DNA of 64,000 nt, taken from the NCBI GenBank assembly GCA_028583405.1, contig CM053256.1, positions 17,943,534-18,007,533 on the forward strand, read 5' to 3'. A program made the position numbers and the translations under genes. Below are positions 11,761 to 22,959 of the stretch, piece after piece. Position 1 is the stretch's first letter. Every line of letters starts with the position of its first letter. Source of the stretch: Pogonophryne albipinna. Taxonomy: Eukaryota > Chordata > Actinopteri > Perciformes > Artedidraconidae. Under the pieces are notes generated by a model. That model saw only the letters and a list, made by a program, of their open reading frames with translations. It did not search any database and was not told the DNA's origin.

Positions 11761-13752
11761 ATGAGGGAGTTTCAGCGCTGGGTAGCTGCCTTCAGATTGG
11801 ACCCCGCGCGTCATGGCGCGCGGAGAGTGATGGTCACTATGAAATGCGTAATGGCACTGCGCCACTGGCTACATCCGACTTTTCTAGTACGGGGCGTGCC
11901 TATTGGTGCTGTCTTATCGCGGAAGGTGGTCACCACAGACGCATGTCTGACGGGCTGGGGGGGTATATACGAAGGTCGACCTGTGAGGGGTCTCTGGAGC
12001 AGAGATCTCCAACGGTCACACATAAATTATCTGGAGCTTTTAGCGGTGTTCCTCACCCTGAAACGCTTTCTGCCTTTTCTCAGAGGACATCATGACCTCG
12101 TGAGGACAGACAACACGACCACAATATCGTATATAAACCGCCAAGGGGGTTTGCGTTCTCTCCAGTTACACATGCTGGCACGCAAACTGATCTTATGGAG
12201 CTGCGGACGTCTCCTCTCTCTGAGAGCGACGCACGTACCAGGAGTGATGAACCTCGGAGCAGATCTGCTGTCCAGAGGTGCACCACTATATGCAGACTGG
12301 ACTCTACATCCAATGATTGTGAGTCAGCTGTGGGTGCGTTACGGCCGAGCCGCGGTAGATCTGTTCGAATCAAAAGAAAATGCTCAATGTCAGCTGTTCT
12401 TTTCAATGCGCGATTTAAACGCACCGTTAGGCGTGGACGCGCTCGCGCACGTTTGGCCTCCGGTCCTTCTGTACGCGTTCCCACCCCTGGCTCTGATACC
12501 CCCAACTCTGGCCAGAGTGAGAGAACAACGCCACACACTTATCCTGATAGCTCCGCACTGGCCTGCAATGTACTGGCTGGCGGAGATATATCAGCTGCTG
12601 TGCGGGCAGCCGTGGCAGCTCCCGCTACGCAGGGACATACTGTCTCAGGCGGGGGGGGGCGATCTTTCACCCACACCCAGAGCGCTTGGCACTATGGGCC
12701 TGTCCCGTAAGTGGTACAATCTGAATACAGTGGGGCTCCCTCAGAAGGTGATAAACACTATTCAGAGTGCAAGAGCTTCCTCCACCAGGTCTCTCTATGA
12801 CTGTAAGTGGAGGGTGTTTGAGGAGTGGTGCCTTCAAAAAGGACACATCTCTTTTCAATGTCCTGTCAGGGTGATTTTATCATTTCTACAGGACTTAATT
12901 GATAAACACAGAGCTTTCTCTACGATCAAAGTGTACCTGGCTGCTATTGCTGCATGCCATGTGGGCTTTGAGGGAAAGACGGCTAGCCAACATCCTTTGG
13001 TCTGCCGTTTTATGAAAGGGGCTCGCAGGCTCCTCCCTGTTTCCAGGTCACTGGTGCCCTTATGGGACTTGGCAGTGGTTTTAGATGGGCTCACTCGACC
13101 TCCATTTGAACCCCTGGAAGAAGCTGACATAAAACACCTGTCACTGAAGACAGTGTTGTTACTGGCTCTGGCATCTGCCAAGCGAGTCAGTGACATTCAT
13201 GCGCTCTCTGTACATCCTTCATGCACTCAGTTTGCCCCGGGGCAAACAAGAGTGTTGCTGAAGCCCAACCCTGCCTTTGTACCTAAGGTGGTTGGCTCAT
13301 GTACCCCCATTGACATTGTGGCATTTCCTCCGCCGCTGTGTTCCTCTGAGGGACAGCGGCCGAATTTGCTGTGTCCAGTTTGTGCTTTACGCATCTATAT
13401 GGACAGGTCAAAAGAGTTTCGTTGTAATGACCAACTCTTTGTATCCTGGGCTAACCCTCATAAGGGCAAGCCCGTTACCAGGCAACGGCTCTCCCACTGG
13501 ATTGTGGAAGCGATTGCTCTGGCTTATACGAGTCAGGGTTTGCAGGCACCAACGGGCCTGCGTGCTCATTCTACTCGTGGACTGGCTACATCCTGGGCTT
13601 TGTTCAAGGGTGTTTCCATCCAAGACATTTGTGCAGCAGCGAGCTGGTCCTCGCCGCTCACTTTTGTCCGCTTTTACAGGCTAGATGTCTCTGCTCCAAG
13701 TGTGGCCCGCGCAGTGCTGGGTCCCGTGTTGAGACAGAGTTCTACCTGTTAA
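11761..13752 (+). CDS. DIRS RNase H, methylase-like domain and tyrosine recombinase, 663 aa
   Basis: The open frame continues the pol polyprotein after the broken RT. RNase H comes first: TDACLTGWGG, then INYLELLAVFLTL, RTDNTTTISYINRQ and GADLLSR carry the acidic residues. Next is the region with DLFESKENAQCQLFFS and PPLALIPPTL, typical of the Dam-like domain of DIRS elements. The C-terminal third is a tyrosine recombinase: Arg in ASAKRVSDIHAL, the HxxR box as HSTRG (His 13567-13569, Arg 13576-13578), and the nucleophile candidate Tyr at 13675-13677 in VRFYRLD. All catalytic residues I can name in this half are present. The ATG is probably internal to the original polyprotein. Confidence 0.9.
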   Translation: MREFQRWVAAFRLDPARHGARRVMVTMKCVMALRHWLHPTFLVRGVPIGAVLSRKVVTTDACLTGWGGIYEGRPVRGLWSRDLQRSHINYLELLAVFLTLKRFLPFLRGHHDLVRTDNTTTISYINRQGGLRSLQLHMLARKLILWSCGRLLSLRATHVPGVMNLGADLLSRGAPLYADWTLHPMIVSQLWVRYGRAAVDLFESKENAQCQLFFSMRDLNAPLGVDALAHVWPPVLLYAFPPLALIPPTLARVREQRHTLILIAPHWPAMYWLAEIYQLLCGQPWQLPLRRDILSQAGGGDLSPTPRALGTMGLSRKWYNLNTVGLPQKVINTIQSARASSTRSLYDCKWRVFEEWCLQKGHISFQCPVRVILSFLQDLIDKHRAFSTIKVYLAAIAACHVGFEGKTASQHPLVCRFMKGARRLLPVSRSLVPLWDLAVVLDGLTRPPFEPLEEADIKHLSLKTVLLLALASAKRVSDIHALSVHPSCTQFAPGQTRVLLKPNPAFVPKVVGSCTPIDIVAFPPPLCSSEGQRPNLLCPVCALRIYMDRSKEFRCNDQLFVSWANPHKGKPVTRQRLSHWIVEAIALAYTSQGLQAPTGLRAHSTRGLATSWALFKGVSIQDICAAASWSSPLTFVRFYRLDVSAPSVARAVLGPVLRQSSTC

Positions 13753-13813
13753 GTTCTGGTTGTTTCTGGTGATTTTCGAGATAAGCATGTCTAGCAATAC
13801 GGGAGTTTCAATA

Positions 13814-13905
13814 TCCCATAGTGAGACATCGAGTGTTATGAATGAGAACTATAGGTTACTTACGTAACCCCAGTTCTCAGAGTAACATGAAGTGAGATGT
13901 CTCAC
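13814..13905 (+). repeat. DIRS internal complementary region
   Basis: The left half (13814-13851) is the reverse complement of the outer left terminus (8193-8235). The right half (about 13852-13905) is the reverse complement of the outer right terminus (14091-14150). So the block is a head-to-head junction of both ends, the template that lets DIRS elements complete a circular intermediate. Confidence 0.85.
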
Positions 13906-13924
13906 CAGACGGCCCTTCTTGCTA

Positions 13925-14150
13925 AGGCGAAGCGAGAAGAGGTGCTTATTTTGAATGACTCTGCGTCGTAGCGCAAGCTACTTAAAGGGTGGGTGGATTC
14001 CCTGACGTTGACGTCAAGATCACCAGCCAATCAGGATTGGCGTAATGAGATTGATGCTTCTTTTTGCATACGCGTTGAGGCGCATCCCATAGTGAGACAT
14101 CTCACTTCATGTTACTCTGAGAACTGGGGTTACGTAAGTAACCTATAGTT
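13925..14150 (+). repeat. DIRS right inverted terminal repeat
   Basis: The match to 8236-8390 on the opposite strand includes 'gcgtcgtagcgcaagctact' and the AATCAGGATTGGCG block. The last 60 bp match the internal complementary region rather than the left end exactly, so the two element ends differ. Confidence 0.85.
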
Positions 14151-14221
14151 TCCGAGGGATTGCGCAATCCGAGGCTCGGCTCGGCTCGTCGCTGCCTCAG
14201 CTCGCATCTCGCACCGTATAG

Positions 14222-14428
14222 CAGGGGTGGGGCACCTTTTTCCTCTCAAGGGCCATTTCAATTTTTTCAACATCCTCCGAGGGCCGTACAAATGATTGAC
14301 CTCTGCTTAAAAATACTAAAATCACAGCCCATTCATTTCGCCTTTCTTTCATGCTGTGCAAAGAAAAAGCAACCTCTTAATCCAGATATCTTACCATGAC
14401 TCAGGCATGCATGCATGCACTCAAGGAC
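14222..14428 (+). mobile_element. hAT-like left end, partner not found
   Basis: The stretch starts CAGGGGTGGGGCACC and continues with 'ctcaagggccatttcaattt', a form common at hAT ends in fish. I see no matching right end within the next kilobases, so this is a fragment. The preceding 14151-14221 holds a short GC-rich repeat of 'ggctcg' and nothing else. Confidence 0.45.
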
Positions 14429-14637
14429 GCCGGAAGCAGGGGGGACATTGGGGTCCGTGTACGTTTTGTCAGATAACAACTTCATTCAATTTTCCGTTTT
14501 GTATTGAAGAATGAAGAAAAGCAGTCCGGTGGACCGGAAGTTAAAGAACATATTTCAAAATAAAAGACGCGAGGATATAATGGCAATGCTGTAAAAGACC
14601 CAGAAGTCTGACGACCCTTGGCCCCCCTGCTTCCGGC
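14429..14637. mobile_element. 209-bp MITE with perfect 16-bp TIRs
   Basis: GCCGGAAGCAGGGGGG at 14429-14444 is inverted exactly at 14622-14637, with weaker pairing continuing inward. The length and lack of coding potential fit a miniature inverted-repeat element. I cannot see a convincing target duplication, so the superfamily is open. Confidence 0.6.
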
Positions 14638-15728
14638 ACCCATGCTGACGAGGATACGTTTATTTCTGCATTCACATGCAGATATGCGTTTATAGAGATT
14701 ATTAAGTATGCAAGCTCTGTGCATGACTTTATTTCGCTGACGGTTTGTACGACTTTCGGTTTGTACTGTGTCGACAAATCCAGTGTCCAGCTTGTCGCTG
14801 TGTGACAACCATTGAACAACGTCATGTTTGTTGCAAACCTGCAAGATTTACCTGTGACAAATGTCAGCGATGTGAACAGAACTGTCGCCCTACTTTGACC
14901 TGCACCCAGCAGCAAGCGGGAGAACAATATATCATACAGTCGACCCCTAAAACAGTTCACACAGTAATGGAACAGTTGTTAAGCATTATTTTGTCCAACT
15001 AGTCTCTACATTATGAATGTGATGTTTGTCTAAACTGCTAAGAAGCTGAGTTAGAACAGAAAGACATGCAGGCCATAATCACTAGACGCTCAAAAGAGGA
15101 ATGTGTGTGTAAGGCTTACATGAACTGAATTGAAACACTGTCCATTACAGACGCTACAGAGCTGCTAGAAAGACAGTGGAACCCGGTGCATTCCTCCGTC
15201 TGAATGTGGTGCACTTTTGCTAAATGTTTAGACAAATTGCTCGTGTTACCGCCCTTACATGCTAAACTCTTATTGCACTTTTGGCAACGAGCATCGAGAC
15301 GGCTAAAGTTTAACCACCTCGGAGCGAGTTCTCTCCGCCATCTCCTCCGTGTGTGTGTTTAGTTTATTTATTTATAGTGTCGTGGACAGTCCCCATCGAT
15401 GAACTGTCACAAAAACAGTAAATGGTGCAGCTTTAGCCGACATGGCTAATTTCCAGCTGTTGTCCCCGGCCAGATGGTAATAGACACCCTTCAAATTACA
15501 ATATATCAACAGCATTAGTTATAAGAAAATATATAAAATAAAATAAAAAGGTGGAAAGACAAGTAGATACCGGTGTGAGGATAAAAGAGAACAATAAACA
15601 ACACACGTTACTACATACAATACATGTCACATATAGCACATCACAATCACATCACAGAAACGAGGGGCAACATCCATGATCACAACATGTAACACAACAT
15701 GTAACACTCACGCCATACTCAACACAGA
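14638..15728. other. Unassigned DNA with a short Cys-rich reading frame
   Basis: A plus-strand frame at 14745-15002 encodes 85 residues with about 11 cysteines, including CPACRC, CDKCQRC and CRPTLTC. A longer minus-strand frame covers the same bases, no promoter or splice signals are evident, and I recognise no family. It is probably chance. The remainder, to 15728, is AT-rich and contains no gene I can support; the last 250 bp may be the 3' UTR of the following LINE. Confidence 0.3.
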
Positions 15729-16343
15729 CTAGTGTGTGCAGGTGTAGTTCTCAGTGAACCATGTTTTGAAGTGAGCTGTGAAGGTGGTATGTGTATGTAT
15801 GTCTTTGATTTGAGTGGGTAGAGAGTTCCAGTTTTGTATTGCTGTGACCGAGAATGATGACTGACCAAAAGTACTCTTCCTGAATGGGACTGATAGGTCG
15901 CCACGTGTGCAGCTTCTAGTGGTCAGTCTGGTGTTGTTACGTTGAGTAACCAATGAGCTAAGAGGTGGAGGGGCTGTATTGTGCAGGACTTTGTAAACCA
16001 GAACGATGTTTCTATACTTTATTAAATCTTCCCAGCTCAGGGTGTTATGCTTGTTGAGGATGGTACAGTGATGGGAGCGGTTAGGTTTCTGGTCCAGTAC
16101 TTTGAGGGTTTGTTTGTACAGGGTTGCTAGTGGCTTCAGTGTGGAGCTGTTAGTTTGCCCCCAGCTTGTGAGACAGTATGTAAGATGTGACATGATCATG
16201 GCATTCATGTATCATTTGGCAGAATTCAATGTCATTGTGTTTCTTATGTATTTAAAATGTGCTAGGCTAAACTTGACTCTTTGGGTCACTTTTTTGACTT
16301 GTGTTTTGAATGTTAAATTAGAGTCAATAATGATTCCAAGGTA
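15729..16343 (-). pseudogene. 5'-truncated LINE reverse transcriptase C-terminus (Rex/CR1-like)
   Basis: On the minus strand the frame opens with YLGIIIDSNLTFKTQVKK and ends WFTENYTCTH. It contains SHLTYCLTSWGQ, LYKQTLKVLDQKP and FSVTAIQNWNSLP, typical of the thumb and C-terminal tail of CR1/Rex-clade LINE proteins. There is a stop codon near 16216 between two halves in the same frame. The N-terminal endonuclease and RT palm are absent, the normal result of incomplete reverse transcription. Confidence 0.75.
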
Positions 16344-16696
16344 CTAAAGCAAACAGATATTGTTCTAAACTGTATTAAAGTAAACAGGTATTATCTTGAA
16401 CTGTATTGAAGTGAACATGTATTATTTGAGACTGTTTTAAAGTAATCCTATATATATAACCCTTTTCACTTACACTCAATGACCCAGATACCCTGACACA
16501 CACACTTACACCTCCTGTCTCCAGCACACACACATACACTCACTGACCCAGATATCAGCACACACACACACACATACACTTTCCCCCCCACCAGCACACA
16601 CACATGTTCTTATTCAAGGTTCTTCCTGGGGCCAGTATAATCTCAAGCACCAATATATCTGTGTACAATGTTTGATTGTTTTGGGAAAGAATAGTT
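16344..16696. other. CA-rich low-complexity spacer
   Basis: Interrupted (CA)n tracts with 'acccagatac' blocks occupy about 16490-16610. No gene or structured repeat end is visible. Confidence 0.5.
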
Positions 16697-17116
16697 TGTG
16701 TGAAATCTTCCCTGGGAAAGTAAAGGAGTGAAGTTAGGTGGAAGATAAAAAGTGATTCTGACCTTGACTAGTTCCGAGGCTCTCACGCTTCACTTAGGAG
16801 TAAAATGGGATGGAAGAGCCGACCCACATCTCCGCCCCAAAAATGTCCATATATACTGTTGTTTATTCATGCAAAATGCCGCCCCCTTGTTTCTGACTGG
16901 CTGGTCCCGATACCTGTATCGCACAGCAGTAGAGCTGGGAGCCCGGAGTACTCTGTAATTTGTATTGGTGTTTTTTACCATTAAAATCAGATTATTGTTA
17001 TAACTTTTATGCCGGTGTTTTGAACTCCTTCTCTTATTAATCTGACCAGGCTCATCTAACGAACGGCGCGGAGCAGAGGTGGGCTTTAAGCCACCACTAT
17101 TGTGTTTGCTTCAACA
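16697..17116 (+). repeat. Probable 5' LTR of a decayed endogenous retrovirus
   Basis: A TATA-like 'ccatatatac' lies at about 16848, and the block ends ...TTCAACA just before a primer-binding site. The 5' boundary (TGTGTGAAATC) is a guess based on the TG...CA convention. No matching 3' copy was found, so the LTR is inferred from the primer site that follows it. Confidence 0.55.
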
Positions 17117-17119
17117 ATC

Positions 17120-17137
17120 TGGTGACCTCCCGACGTG
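17120..17137 (+). promoter_or_regulatory. Retroviral primer-binding site, tRNA-Trp-like
   Basis: TGGTGACCTCCCGACGTG lies 3 bases after the LTR end. From memory, the complement of a vertebrate tRNA-Trp 3' end is TGGTGACCCCGACGTGA, so this fits with one or two added bases. It would prime minus-strand DNA synthesis. Confidence 0.6.
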
Positions 17138-17384
17138 ATGAGTGCTGGTCTCTAGAAGGACCACCGACAGCCAGCGGACGAATTTCTGTCCAGGGGAGGA
17201 CACCCGGGACACCGTTGACAACTAAACCAGGACGTCCTACATGATACAAAGGTAAAACAGATACCTGTTGATTACCAAAATCTGTGATTTGGCTTTGCTA
17301 CAAAATTTTAGAGTTGTCAACTACGTTCTCAGTGTTCTTAGTCACGGTAAAAAATACAATACTTAAGAAAGTGTTTGTATAAGA

Positions 17385-17600
17385 GTCAGGTGTATATTCC
17401 TGGCCTATAGGACACTAAGTGTGTATAAGAGTCAGGTGTATATTCCTGGCCTATAGGACACTAAGGGTGTGTAAGAGTCTGGTATTGCATTCCAGTCCTT
17501 AGCTCACTAATAGCAAAGTCGGTGCTCAGAGTCCGGTTGGGCATTCCAGACCTGAGGCATCGAGTTATATTTGTGTAGAGTCAAGTAGAGCATTCTTGAC
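17385..17600 (+). repeat. Five-unit stem-loop array in the retroviral leader
   Basis: Five related hairpins start at 17385, 17431, 17477, 17531 and 17580 (spacing 46-54 bp). Each is 'agagtc...' with a 6-bp stem and an 8-9 base loop ending 'att'. Stem arms: GTCAGG/CCTGGC (units 1 and 2), GTCTGG/CCAGTC, GTCCGG/CCAGAC, GTCAAG/CTTGAC. Several stem positions change on both sides so pairing holds. The array lies between primer site and the gag region, where retroviral packaging and dimerisation signals usually sit. A function is inferred, not shown. Confidence 0.7.
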
Positions 17601-20600
17601 CTAGCAAAGTGAACCAGTGAGGTCTCCGTGAGGTAGTCTAGTCCTGCACGGCTGACTCGCTGGGGAAATTCTGTAATAAATTGTGTGATTTTTTACGTCG
17701 AATCTGTGTAATAATTGAGAAGAGAGAGCAGAAACATAGTGACAGGACAAGGTTTGCAGTAGCTGGGAGCTTCATCAGACAGAGGAAGTTCATTCGTGGT
17801 CAGCTGCTGCCCTCTGGAGGCGAACAGGGTGTACAACCATATGCTGTGTGCACGTCTGAATTAACAGGACATTCAAATAAATAACAATAAGGACATTAAG
17901 AGTAACGACAAGATTTCTCCAGTGTATTGATAAATACAAAGTGAACACAGACCAACCCAGTCAGATAAAAGATACGAAGTCAATCATGGAAGAAGTGAAA
18001 GATCGAGTGATCTGAAGTTGGAGTGAATACATTGAAAATAAATTCATCAATGTGTGATTTGAGGAAGTAGATATTGAAATAAATAAGAAACTATAATTTG
18101 TGTTTTTAGCCGTTTTTGTGGGACACAGTTATGTCACTTTGTGGTTTTATGAGAGGTTTTGAGAGTAGGAAGACGCAAGCTATTCACCACAATTGTATTT
18201 TTAGGTTATGAATAAAACAAAGAGTAGTAAGTGATAAGCAGAAGGATTTTTGAGCTCTTGTCGGTCAGAAGGAATCTTGTGTGTGTATGACAGGGGTGCT
18301 TAGGCCCGCTTCGGTTTTCAATGTCCGCCATCACGTTAAAACCATGGTTAAAACGGAGGATTGGTGGCATTTTCAGTTCATTGCTTACTTCCACACGCCT
18401 TTTCCCCTCCTTGTCTCTTTCATGACTTTATTTAATGCATTAGAACGATTGTTATCGTAACTTTCCGTGTTTCTAGAAGTCAAACTCACTGTTCACATTA
18501 CGGAGTATATTTCCGGAACGGCCTTTCAAAATAAAAGCCACAGGCCGCTGTTCACCAGAGATGCCTTCACAATAAAACAGTAATTAGTTTAACAATATAT
18601 TTAACTTATATTACGTCGTTAAACATTGATTTTAATTCATTACAGTTTTCAAATACGGCGCGGATTGAATACAGTTATTTGTGTATTCTGTTACAACCTC
18701 ACCATGCTTGTAACACAACTTAGATAAACAATTTGAAAATGAATAGAATAACCAAGTAGATAAAAGAGTAATCTGTGGTTAGGGAAAGTTTCCTTGTTTT
18801 GCCTATTAACTTAGAACTGAAGTAATAAAGAATAGGCAGACTACTATCATTAGTTTGTTTTAACATTCACCTGTTTCAGCATTCCTGACCTCAGCCGTTT
18901 TATTTTGTAACCCGTTGGGAGAGAGATTTAAATTGAGTTTTTCTCAGTAGCTGAATGGCTGTGATTACAGCAGCATTGGATAGCTGTGCACCACCTTTTG
19001 GGTTCTCTGAATCAGTGTGTTGGTGAAGAGTTGCTCACTGCAAACAGAAGAAGTGTGCAAAGAACGCATCTCTAAGGAGATATTGACATTATGCTTGTGC
19101 CTCGTTGTCAAGGCAACAGTGGTGTGAAGAGGTACTGCGGTTTTGGGGGGATTTCTGCTGTACAGAGGACAACGTGTGTCTGCCAAGTGATTCCTTCCCT
19201 CATCCCAATGCCAGGGAGTTTCCTTGAAGGCCACTGACCAGGGCCGGTCCTAGATTTTTTGGGGACCCTGCCACTGACTACAGCTGCATCACTGACTGTG
19301 CTCATTATGACAAGATCTTGAGACATGCTTGTCTCAGATGGTTCAGACTCTGAAGGAATGATGCAATGATTTTACAGCATAATTGTGCAAGAGTTTCCCA
19401 GGGGGTGGTGTAGAAACCTTAATGCTTAGTGTTTAGATAAGAGGCTGCTTGTTTAAATGATGGTCTGGAATACTGAAAAGAATAAAGTTTATTATTCTTG
19501 TTTAGCAAACAAGACATCTGATTATTATGTCACACATAATAATCTTGACATAGAAACTAGCTATGGGTAAAACGTGTGGTTGTTATACCATTGGTATCAT
19601 GAACAAAAGATAAATAAGGAAATAGTAACTGCTTAAAGATGAACGGATTTCATATCCTAGAGAGGATTAGTTATTGTGAATACTCCACAAGGTATCTACT
19701 AATGTATTTTAAAGAACCAAATTTAAAGAAATTGAATTGACTTGATAAATAAGTAAAGATAAAAAGTTGTGAAGGTGAAATGAGAACCATCCTAAAACAC
19801 ACTGATGGAAAAGGGGGGGGGCGTGATGGAAGTATGCACTAGACTTTAAGTAGTGGGTGTTTGGGAGTTAGGAGTACAGTGTAGAACCATATTCTTCAAT
19901 ATTTTTATCATGTTTACAAATTATTCTTTTAGAGTTTTTATTCATGTGTGAATTTGGTAGTGTTTTAATTTGTTACAGTATTGATCAGTTCAAAGGGAGA
20001 GTTTTAGTAACATCTCTATAAGATCAGACAAATATTTATTTATATAGGCCATGTTGACGGGAAAGTTAGTTCTAAACAAAATATAGTATTTCAATTTGAG
20101 GTATTGGCTTCACCATTGTAGCATATATTACTACAGGAGAACTTTTTCTGGGGAAATAACTGTTGTTTGTCGTTCAAAATGTAGAGTTTAAAATTAAATT
20201 AAAATTAAAAACAGCTAATTTAATTTTGAAAAAGCAATATAATTGGGAGTAAACAAATGTGGGGCCTTGGATCACCCATTGTAAAGGTGCATATTATTGA
20301 CGACCAATAGGGAGAAGGGGTCACTTGACCCACCCTGCAGTGGTTTTTAAAATCTTAGTTGCAGCTTCACAGGGAGCACACGGCACCAGATTATGAGTTT
20401 AAAAGACAAGCGTCACTACCTCCTAATGGACATCTATTTAATTGGTAATTAACTGACATTTAGAGATGTTAAAAAGTAAAAACATACCTACCATAAGTGA
20501 TCATTCCTAAATTCAACTACAAACCATTGATGAAATTACTTCTGTTTTTAAATCCTTAATAAAGGAAGGAGTGATTGTTACATGTTCGTACACCCAAGGT

Positions 20601-22390
20601 TCCACTCACTGTTAAAGAGGTTAACATTGTTCTTTAAGTGGACCAGAATTGAAGATAAATTAATATGAGTTATGAAATACATAGCAGAACTTTACAGATC
20701 CTAATAATGTTTTGACTCAAGAAAATAATTCTATGCACAAGTTTCTGAAATAGATCTATTAGACATTTTAATATAGATTAGGTGTTAATAAACTGCAGTA
20801 GTAGTACTATAAGGAAGTGACATTTTTGGCTAACACATTTCAGGAAATGTGGGAAACAGCTGTCCCAATGAAAAGTTAGAGATATCTTGAAAAGTATAGT
20901 TGTAATCGTGAATTAATTAATGATGGCGCTCCATATATGACAGATTTTTGTAGACAAAGGATACTGGCCTATGCTGAAATATCGAAGTCTCTGCAGAGCA
21001 CACACATGGCCAAAAGGACTGAGACCAAATAACCTTTGACCCTGACCGGCAGTGTTACTTGAGAAAGGCACTGTCAATGACTGACTCTGGGGTGAACCTG
21101 ACCAAACTTGACTTTACAACCTGACAGTGTGAGTGTGAATGTGAGTGAATGTCTGCATGTGATCAGTGCAACTGCATGATTTAAAACGATGACTAATCAA
21201 GCATTCTTTTGGACGAACACATTATTCTGGGGCTCTGTGGGAAATGAGGGGTTTCCTAAAATTCCACAAAATTGGAAAACCCGTTTCTAATCTACTTGAT
21301 GATATTTCACGCCCACAGGAGGTGGCGGTTTGCAAAATGTGAAGCTCAAACAAAAAAATGAAGATTCTGTTTCTTTTAGGACAGAAAGATGGAGAGAAAC
21401 ACTTCATTTCACTGGAGTGTTTACTGTGGAAAATAATGGATGTACATTTGTGAATAATGTTTGGTATTTTCTTATAATCAATTATTACCTGAAGGTTTTC
21501 TTCCCATACAGGATTTTGTTACACATGGGTTCATGTGTAAAAAGGGGGAGTGTGTGTATGATGTATTATATCAACATGGCTGTCAAATTCACAATCTACA
21601 TTTTTCATTTAGGGACTGAAAGAAACCTGCCGCCCCAACTCGGATGTTCAATCTGACCATTGATTGACAGTTTTAGAATTAACCTGCTCCATGTCTATAA
21701 GATACTGTTTGATGAATGTTGACATGTTTCTAAATATTGATTGAATTATAACAGGAATATAACGCAGATGCAGAATCAGTGACCAAGGGGCTACTGTGAG
21801 AGATGTAATTCCAGAATGGGAATATCAAAGAAGTTGACCTGTGATAATGAAACAATTTTGTAATGTGGATTTTTTTTTAACAGATATTAGAGTAAGTGGG
21901 GTTTGAAATGTAGAACGAACATATTACAGTTAAGTTAAGCTAAAACATAGTAATAAAGTGTAAATGAAAGAGCATGTGTTTGACATGTGGAAGTATGAAA
22001 TGGTACTAGAATATCTAATGAACAATCAAAGGGCTGTAACTCAATCTTAAATTAACCATACTCGCAGAACACCCCACAGACAGCAGAACTAAATGGTCCC
22101 AGGAGGGAGTTTTTAAGCATTAGGGACTCCTGATGAGTTTAAAGATAGAAACCAAATATCAGCGGGTTTTGAAGTAATATTCCTCTGTCCCACAATCAAC
22201 AAGGATGTGGATGGGGTGACCTATATCTACTATAACCAGCAGAGATTCATAAATTACACCAGAGACGCAGTAAAAAGAAAAATAGACGTAGATTAGATTC
22301 ACACCTTAAAAGGTGTGAAAGGAGGGATTTGTGGAGTCTATTTTTATATAACATTACAAGACTGATTCTTATTATTACATGATATGCTTA
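17601..22390 (+). pseudogene. Decayed internal region of the endogenous retrovirus
   Basis: No long frame survives, but short motifs lie in the expected order. At about 20530-20590 a run reads SLIKEGVIV, like the fingers of the better-preserved minus-strand RT at 46.1-47.3 kb (SLLKQGVIV). Around 20940-21000 a stretch resembles the RT connection region. At 22221-22278 a frame reads YYNQQRFINYTRDAV, like the transmembrane env subunit of fish retroviruses. Gag is not recognisable. Much of 17.7-20.2 kb shows nothing I can assign. The decay is far beyond the other retroelements here, so this is an old insertion. Confidence 0.5.
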
Positions 22391-22947
22391 TTGTGCTCAT
22401 GAGATTGCTATGACTATAGAATAAATAGACACAATCACTAATCCCAGGTTCTGATGGGTTAGATACCAACGAGGGGAATAGTCAGAAGAAAGTTTAGCTT
22501 GCAATATTGCAAGTAGCAAGGTCGAGTGCAGAGACTGTGAGAACACAAAGAGGTAGTCAGAACAGCACCTCGCACCGGCCTTCACTTTGTATGGGAGCCG
22601 CGCTCCCACGCAGAGCTAGGAAGCAACATTATGGTTTCCCGCTATATCTGAAGAAACGTTAGAGAAAACAAATTAGTATGATGGTGCCAGAGTAGGGAGG
22701 GACTTCCACAGGCCGGCCGAATGCTGATTGGAGGATCGTGTTGCCAAGAGACTCTATCTGAGTCTGCGCAGCAACCAAAGAGAACCAAGTCTAAACCATG
22801 GTATCTCTTCAGCTAGTCTTGACCAATCATAAATGTACAGGCAACGCCCTGTGTAATAAAATGTATTGTCGCACGAGGTTCGAGGCTCTTGACGGATTTG
22901 GTGGTTACAGATTACAGCTTTGCTGCCTGTGATTCCCAAAGACGTGA
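22391..22947 (+). repeat. Second LTR-like block followed by a primer-site-like sequence
   Basis: The region has an AATAAA at about 22855 and then, at 22928-22947, TGTGATTCCCAAAGACGTGA, a degraded version of the tRNA-Trp-like site at 17120. The LTR-like part does not resemble the one at 16.7-17.1 kb by eye. A primer site should follow a 5' LTR, so this may be the start of a second, truncated provirus. A short (AT)n run follows at 22967-22981. Confidence 0.4.
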
Positions 22948-22959
22948 TGAGTCCTTGGC

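Larger units (their letters stand above)
8193..14150 (+). mobile_element. DIRS-type tyrosine-recombinase retrotransposon
   Basis: Inverted terminal repeats (8193-8390 and 13925-14150) enclose Gag, RT, RNase H, a methylase-like region and a tyrosine recombinase. An internal complementary region at 13814-13905 is the hallmark of DIRS elements. No target-site duplication was seen, as expected for recombinase-mediated integration. Gag and the recombinase-bearing ORF are open, but the RT carries frame breaks, so this copy is probably inactive. Confidence 0.9.
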
